Source of the DNA: an uncultured bacterium
GTDB lineage: Bacteria > Bacillota > Clostridia > Lachnospirales > Lachnospiraceae
Assembly: GCA_905215155.1 (NCBI GenBank)
Contig: CAJMPJ010000005.1
Coordinates: forward strand, 1 to 64,000
Direction: 5' to 3'
DNA length: 64,000 nt
Made by a program: the position numbers and the translations under genes. Position 1 is the stretch's first letter. Every line of letters begins with the position of its first letter. Below the pieces are notes generated by a model, which had not been told where the DNA came from, did not search any database, and was given only the letters and a program-made list of their open reading frames with translations. Shown here in pieces: positions 60,949 through 64,000 of this stretch.

Positions 60949-61887
60949 TCATTGATATCCATCCCAGCCTTTTTGCGCACTGATCCTGTAATGCAACAGT
61001 TTGCTCTCATAATTCTCGGCCGACTTTTTCCACTGATAGGGAGAAGTATTCAAAACTTTTTTAAAATTCCGGTTAAATGCGGAAAGAGATGCAAATCCGG
61101 AGTCAGCTGCCACCTCTTCCATGTTTTTTTCCGTCTTTTTCAGCAATTCACAGGCGTTTTGAATGCGGATAAAATTGATGTAATCCACCGGTTTCATATT
61201 CATTCCCTCTTCAAAAACACGGCGGAAATGACTTTCACTGATATTGCAGGCTTTCGCAAGACTTCTTATCCGTATTTCCTCCGTATAGTGATTGGAAACG
61301 TAATCCAGGGCACCTGCGATCAGAGTCGTATTGGCCCTTCGTCTCATGATTCGCTCCTCGTGATCAGAGAGACGCAGAAACTCCACCACACAGCTACCTA
61401 ACATCCCATGAATACTGTCCTTGTAGTAAGGCTTTTTATTCCGGCATTCTTCCATAATTCCCAGAATCAGTTTGGCCAGAACCGGATTCTCCTCTTTGGA
61501 TAACAAATAACCCGTCCGCTTAATCCGTTTTAACATATTCTTGCGGACCATGGGATCGTAGTTATTTAATTCAGAAATAAATTTATCCAAATCCACATAA
61601 AGCCACTCCCAGTATCCTTTGGTCCCCGGAGCACTGTTGGTGGTGTGAGGAAGTCTCGGCGGAACGATCATAAAAGAATGAGCACAAAACGGTATGTGCT
61701 CCTGCCCCAGCACCACTTCCCCCGTTCCCCAATGACAGTACCCGATCTCTAATAGATTATGGAAATGAAGACACTTAATATGCTTTCCATACTCTCTGAT
61801 ACAGACCTCTCCCAAAAGAGCAAGAACCACCTCCCCATGCGGAATCTCATAATAACGAAATTCTACCTTTTCTCTCTGCTTTGTCAT
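60949..61887 (-). CDS. AraC-family regulator with cupin sensor domain
   Basis: 312 aa from the ATG at 61887 (GGGGG, 7 bases); the longer in-frame start has no ribosome site. N-terminal cupin-like domain (KCLHFHNLLEIGYCHWGTGEV, CAHSFMIVPPRLPHTTNS) and C-terminal HTH pair (IRSLAKACNISESHFRRVFEEG, MEEVAADSGFASLSAFNRNFKKV). Typical of sugar-responsive activators; it lies 220 bases upstream of the sugar transporter operon on the same strand. Confidence 0.92.
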   Translation of the reverse strand: MTKQREKVEFRYYEIPHGEVVLALLGEVCIREYGKHIKCLHFHNLLEIGYCHWGTGEVVLGQEHIPFCAHSFMIVPPRLPHTTNSAPGTKGYWEWLYVDLDKFISELNNYDPMVRKNMLKRIKRTGYLLSKEENPVLAKLILGIMEECRNKKPYYKDSIHGMLGSCVVEFLRLSDHEERIMRRRANTTLIAGALDYVSNHYTEEIRIRSLAKACNISESHFRRVFEEGMNMKPVDYINFIRIQNACELLKKTEKNMEEVAADSGFASLSAFNRNFKKVLNTSPYQWKKSAENYESKLLHYRISAQKGWDGYQ

Positions 61888-61947
61888 ACATTTTCCCCCA
61901 GTAATAAGTTTTTTCCTATTCTTTGAAAGTAAAAAATTTTTTGTATC

Positions 61948-62001
61948 AAAAAGGCGGCCCCTGACATGAAAGCAATGATATGGCATCATGACAGAGACCG
62001 C
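61948..62001 (-). terminator. Terminator after ferritin
   Basis: Minus-strand GCGGTCTCTGTCATG pairs with CATGTCAGGGGCCGC (some G-U pairs and one T-T mismatch) and is followed by CTTTTTG. Confidence 0.65.
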
Positions 62002-62027
62002 TCTATTTTAAAAGTAGGATCGTTCGA

Positions 62028-62540
62028 TTAGATTACAAGCGTAGGCGGGGTATATACTCTGGAAGCCAGTTCCGAATCAATTAAGTACAAGCCCTTGGCA
62101 TCATGGCCGAATAAATCATATCTCTTTATGATATCATCCGTATTCTTTTCTTCCTCGCTCTGTTCTTTTACAAACCAGTCAAGAAACTGCATGGTTCGGA
62201 AGTCCTTTAATTCATAAGCCGCCCCATAGATATCATGAATGGCTGCAGTTACCTTGACCTCATGTTCAAAGGCTTCTATCGCTGGCTGGCGGAAATCTTC
62301 ATAAACGAATTTAGGTGCTTTAATATCCCCTAATTCCACCTTGGCACTGTTATTCTGTAAATAACTCATAAACAGCATTGCGTGATCCCGCTCTTCCTGT
62401 GTCTGAATCTTAAACCAGTTTGCAAATCCATTTAAATTGTTTTCCGCATAATAATTTGATATGTCAAGATATACATAAGCAGAATAGAATTCAAAATTAA
62501 TCTGTTTATTTATTTTTTCTACAATGATCTTATCTAACAT
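62028..62540 (-). CDS. Bacterial non-haem ferritin
   Basis: 170 aa from the ATG at 62540 (AGGAGG, 8 bases). Four-helix ferritin with ferroxidase ligands in INFEFYSAYVYLDISNYY, QEERDHAMLFM and the helix KDFRTMQFLDWFVKEQSEEEKN. It oxidises Fe2+ and stores it as a mineral core in the cytoplasm. A box closely matching the feoA operator overlaps its probable -10 (62652-62667). With the putative ferrosome genes, the cell would have two ways to store iron. Confidence 0.95.
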   Translation of the reverse strand: MLDKIIVEKINKQINFEFYSAYVYLDISNYYAENNLNGFANWFKIQTQEERDHAMLFMSYLQNNSAKVELGDIKAPKFVYEDFRQPAIEAFEHEVKVTAAIHDIYGAAYELKDFRTMQFLDWFVKEQSEEEKNTDDIIKRYDLFGHDAKGLYLIDSELASRVYTPPTLVI

Positions 62541-62651
62541 GATTCCTTCCTCCTTTAACTCCAATGTGTTTTTTCAGTTTCCGAAATAACTTGTCCGGTT
62601 GCACAAACAGGCGGTTCCTGGCATACATTATGAAGCAAAACCACCTCATGT

Positions 62652-62667
62652 GTTACTATATTCTAAC
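62652..62667 (-). promoter_or_regulatory. DtxR-like box at the ferritin promoter
   Basis: GTTACTATATTCTAAC matches the feoA box GTTAGTATATGCTAAC at 14 of 16 positions. It covers the probable minus-strand -10 TATAGT (62655-62660), about 112 bases ahead of the ferritin ATG. Confidence 0.6.
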
Positions 62668-62793
62668 ATTTTCATGAAAATTATTCAATCATATATCATA
62701 AAGAATTTTTCAAATTTGACGTCAGATAATAAAGAATTTCCTTTGTAATTATTTTATTCCTTAAATCAGATGAATTTATATTGCAAATCGTAC

Positions 62794-62835
62794 AAAAAAA
62801 CCGGAAGGCCATTTATGATAGGGCCCTCCGGTTTT
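62794..62835 (-). terminator. Terminator after secDF
   Basis: Minus-strand ACCGGAGGGCC pairs with GGCCTTCCGGT (one G-U pair), 11-base loop, followed by TTTTTT. Confidence 0.92.
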
Positions 62836-62842
62836 GGTGTTT

Positions 62843-64000
62843 TTATTTCTCTTTTCTTTTTTCCCACATTGCCCATAAAGTACCGGCAACGCAAATGGAT
62901 GAATAACATCCAGTGATAACACCAAAGAGCATGGGCAGAGAGAATTCAATAATGGATTCAATCTGGAAATAGATGGAGGCAACCATGATGACTGTCACAC
63001 AAATACCTGTTGCCAATGATGTATTTAAGGATCTTCCCAACGTCTGGCTGGTACTGATGTCTACCAGGTCCGCAGAGGAAAGCTTTCCGTTCAGTTTTTT
63101 GTTCTCACGAATCCTGTCGTAGATAACGATGGTATCGTTAATGGAATATCCTATGATCGTAAGAACCACCGCCACAAATGCATCATTTAACGGAATTCCA
63201 AATAAAACAAATGCAAAGAACACCACCATGGTATCATGGAACAACGCGATCATTGCTGTAATTCCTGCCGGAAGACCGGATATGGCTGAGAACCGGATCC
63301 ATACGTAAACAATAATAAACAGCAGTGCAAGACCAATCGCAAGTACGGCATTTCTCAATGCCTTTGCACCGATATAAGGTTCTACCACATAGGTTTGAGA
63401 AAGCTTTGCATCTACCTTATCCGAGGTGCTGTTGACCGCATCGGTGATGGACTTCTGTTCAGCCGGGGACATTCCTTCATTTCCTGCAAAGGTAAGGGAA
63501 AGTCTCTTAAGTCCGGTCATATTATCTTCTTTGATCTGAACCGTAACCGGTCTGTTGGTCTGCTTCTCTACGGCTGCCTCTATTTTTTCCGTGTTAGCTT
63601 CATTGGATACGGAATAGCTCAATACCGCACCACCGGTGAACTGGGTATCCAAGGCTACGCCCTTGGTGAAGCAGCCTATGATCCCTGCGATGGTGATCAC
63701 ACCGGAAATAATGAGAAATATATACTTTTTCCGGTAAAACGGAAGTGTCTTTGTATCTTTTCTGACGCGGAAATATTTTACATCATTCAGCTTGTCATTC
63801 TCAATAAAGGATAACAGAAGGTGCTTGGATACCGGAATACCGATAAACAGGTTTACGATCATACCGACCATAAGGGTATAGCCAAAGCTCAACATGGTTC
63901 CGGAACCCAGAGCCATAAGGATAACTGCAATAATGGCTGCCGTCACATTGCCGTCAAATACGGAAGAAAATGCGTTTTTATATCCATGAGTGACCGCACC
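62843..64000 (-). CDS. secDF: SecDF protein translocase subunit, N-terminus cut by window edge
   Basis: The reading frame runs off the right edge (GAVTHGYKNAFSSVFDGNVT at its visible start), so this is the C-terminal 385 residues. First comes the end of a SecD part (MLSFGYTLMVGMIVNLFIGI), then a SecF part (ALDTQFTGGAVLSYSV, FALFHDTMVVFFAFVLFGIPLNDAFVA, TIIGYSINDTIVIYDRIRENKK, SLATGICV). The fusion of SecD and SecF is common in Firmicutes. It uses proton motive force to help protein export. Confidence 0.93.
   Translation of the reverse strand, partial: GAVTHGYKNAFSSVFDGNVTAAIIAVILMALGSGTMLSFGYTLMVGMIVNLFIGIPVSKHLLLSFIENDKLNDVKYFRVRKDTKTLPFYRKKYIFLIISGVITIAGIIGCFTKGVALDTQFTGGAVLSYSVSNEANTEKIEAAVEKQTNRPVTVQIKEDNMTGLKRLSLTFAGNEGMSPAEQKSITDAVNSTSDKVDAKLSQTYVVEPYIGAKALRNAVLAIGLALLFIIVYVWIRFSAISGLPAGITAMIALFHDTMVVFFAFVLFGIPLNDAFVAVVLTIIGYSINDTIVIYDRIRENKKLNGKLSSADLVDISTSQTLGRSLNTSLATGICVTVIMVASIYFQIESIIEFSLPMLFGVITGCYSSICVAGTLWAMWEKRKEK

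Noticed and set aside
1..64000. Transposons, prophage, tRNA or rRNA genes
   Set aside because: No transposase, integrase, phage structural gene, cloverleaf or rRNA segment was recognised anywhere in the window.

Overview
The window reads as chromosomal DNA of an anaerobic clostridium, most like the Lachnospiraceae (Lacrimispora / Clostridium cluster XIVa type). The reasons are moderate GC, strong AGGAGG-type ribosome sites, short operons closed by intrinsic terminators, and the gene content: FeoAAB, FprA-type flavodiiron protein, S1 next to IspH, glutaminyl-tRNA synthetase, ferredoxin-type aldo/keto reductase, acetone-pathway genes, agr-type peptide signalling and a membrane pyrophosphatase. 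No rRNA, tRNA, phage or transposase was seen. Both edges cut a gene: a MocR-type regulator on the left and a SecDF protein on the right. Most genes are on the minus strand.

Layout. 1-7.8 kb: MocR regulator, glnS, two exported L,D-transpeptidases and a NiaR-type regulator. 7.9-10.95 kb: a thiamine-precursor ABC transporter operon under a TPP riboswitch with its terminator. 11-18.2 kb: an iron island. It holds a P1B-type ATPase with an atypical metal motif, a small GxxxG membrane protein, an HD-GYP protein, a Fur-like regulator, FeoB with its small Cys-rich partner, two FeoA proteins, and a divergent DtxR-family regulator. The ATPase and small-protein pair resembles the ferrosome (fez) loci known from other bacteria. 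A GTTAG-N6-CTAAC operator recurs in front of feoA, feoB and the HD-GYP gene, and again 45 kb away in front of ferritin.

18.3-32.2 kb: mostly housekeeping (M13 peptidase, rpsA-ispH-cmk cluster, double-domain PPK2, aspartokinase, a ClpP paralogue translationally coupled to an AraC regulator, flavodiiron protein). 32.3-38.7 kb: an agr-type quorum-sensing system split in two (agrDB on one side, histidine kinase and LytTR regulator on the other) around a complete acetone operon thl-adc-ctfA-ctfB, with a LytTR-like direct repeat in front of thl.

39-49.4 kb: a D-glutamate / 5-oxoproline module. It contains 5-oxoprolinase subunits PxpABC, both halves of a D-glutamate cyclase as separate genes, a D-amino-acid-type transaminase and a Liv-type ABC transporter whose first gene has a structured leader with an attenuator. 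49.36-50.7 kb: a fluoride riboswitch driving a CLC-F type antiporter. 50.8-52.7 kb: an ABC-F protein behind a leader peptide and attenuator. 52.8-56.5 kb: GH10 xylanase and a K+-independent-type H+-pyrophosphatase. 56.5-57.7 kb: an AT-rich patch with a broken secreted-peptide gene and a tiny membrane protein. 57.7-61.9 kb: a sugar ABC transporter with its AraC regulator. 62-64 kb: ferritin and SecDF.
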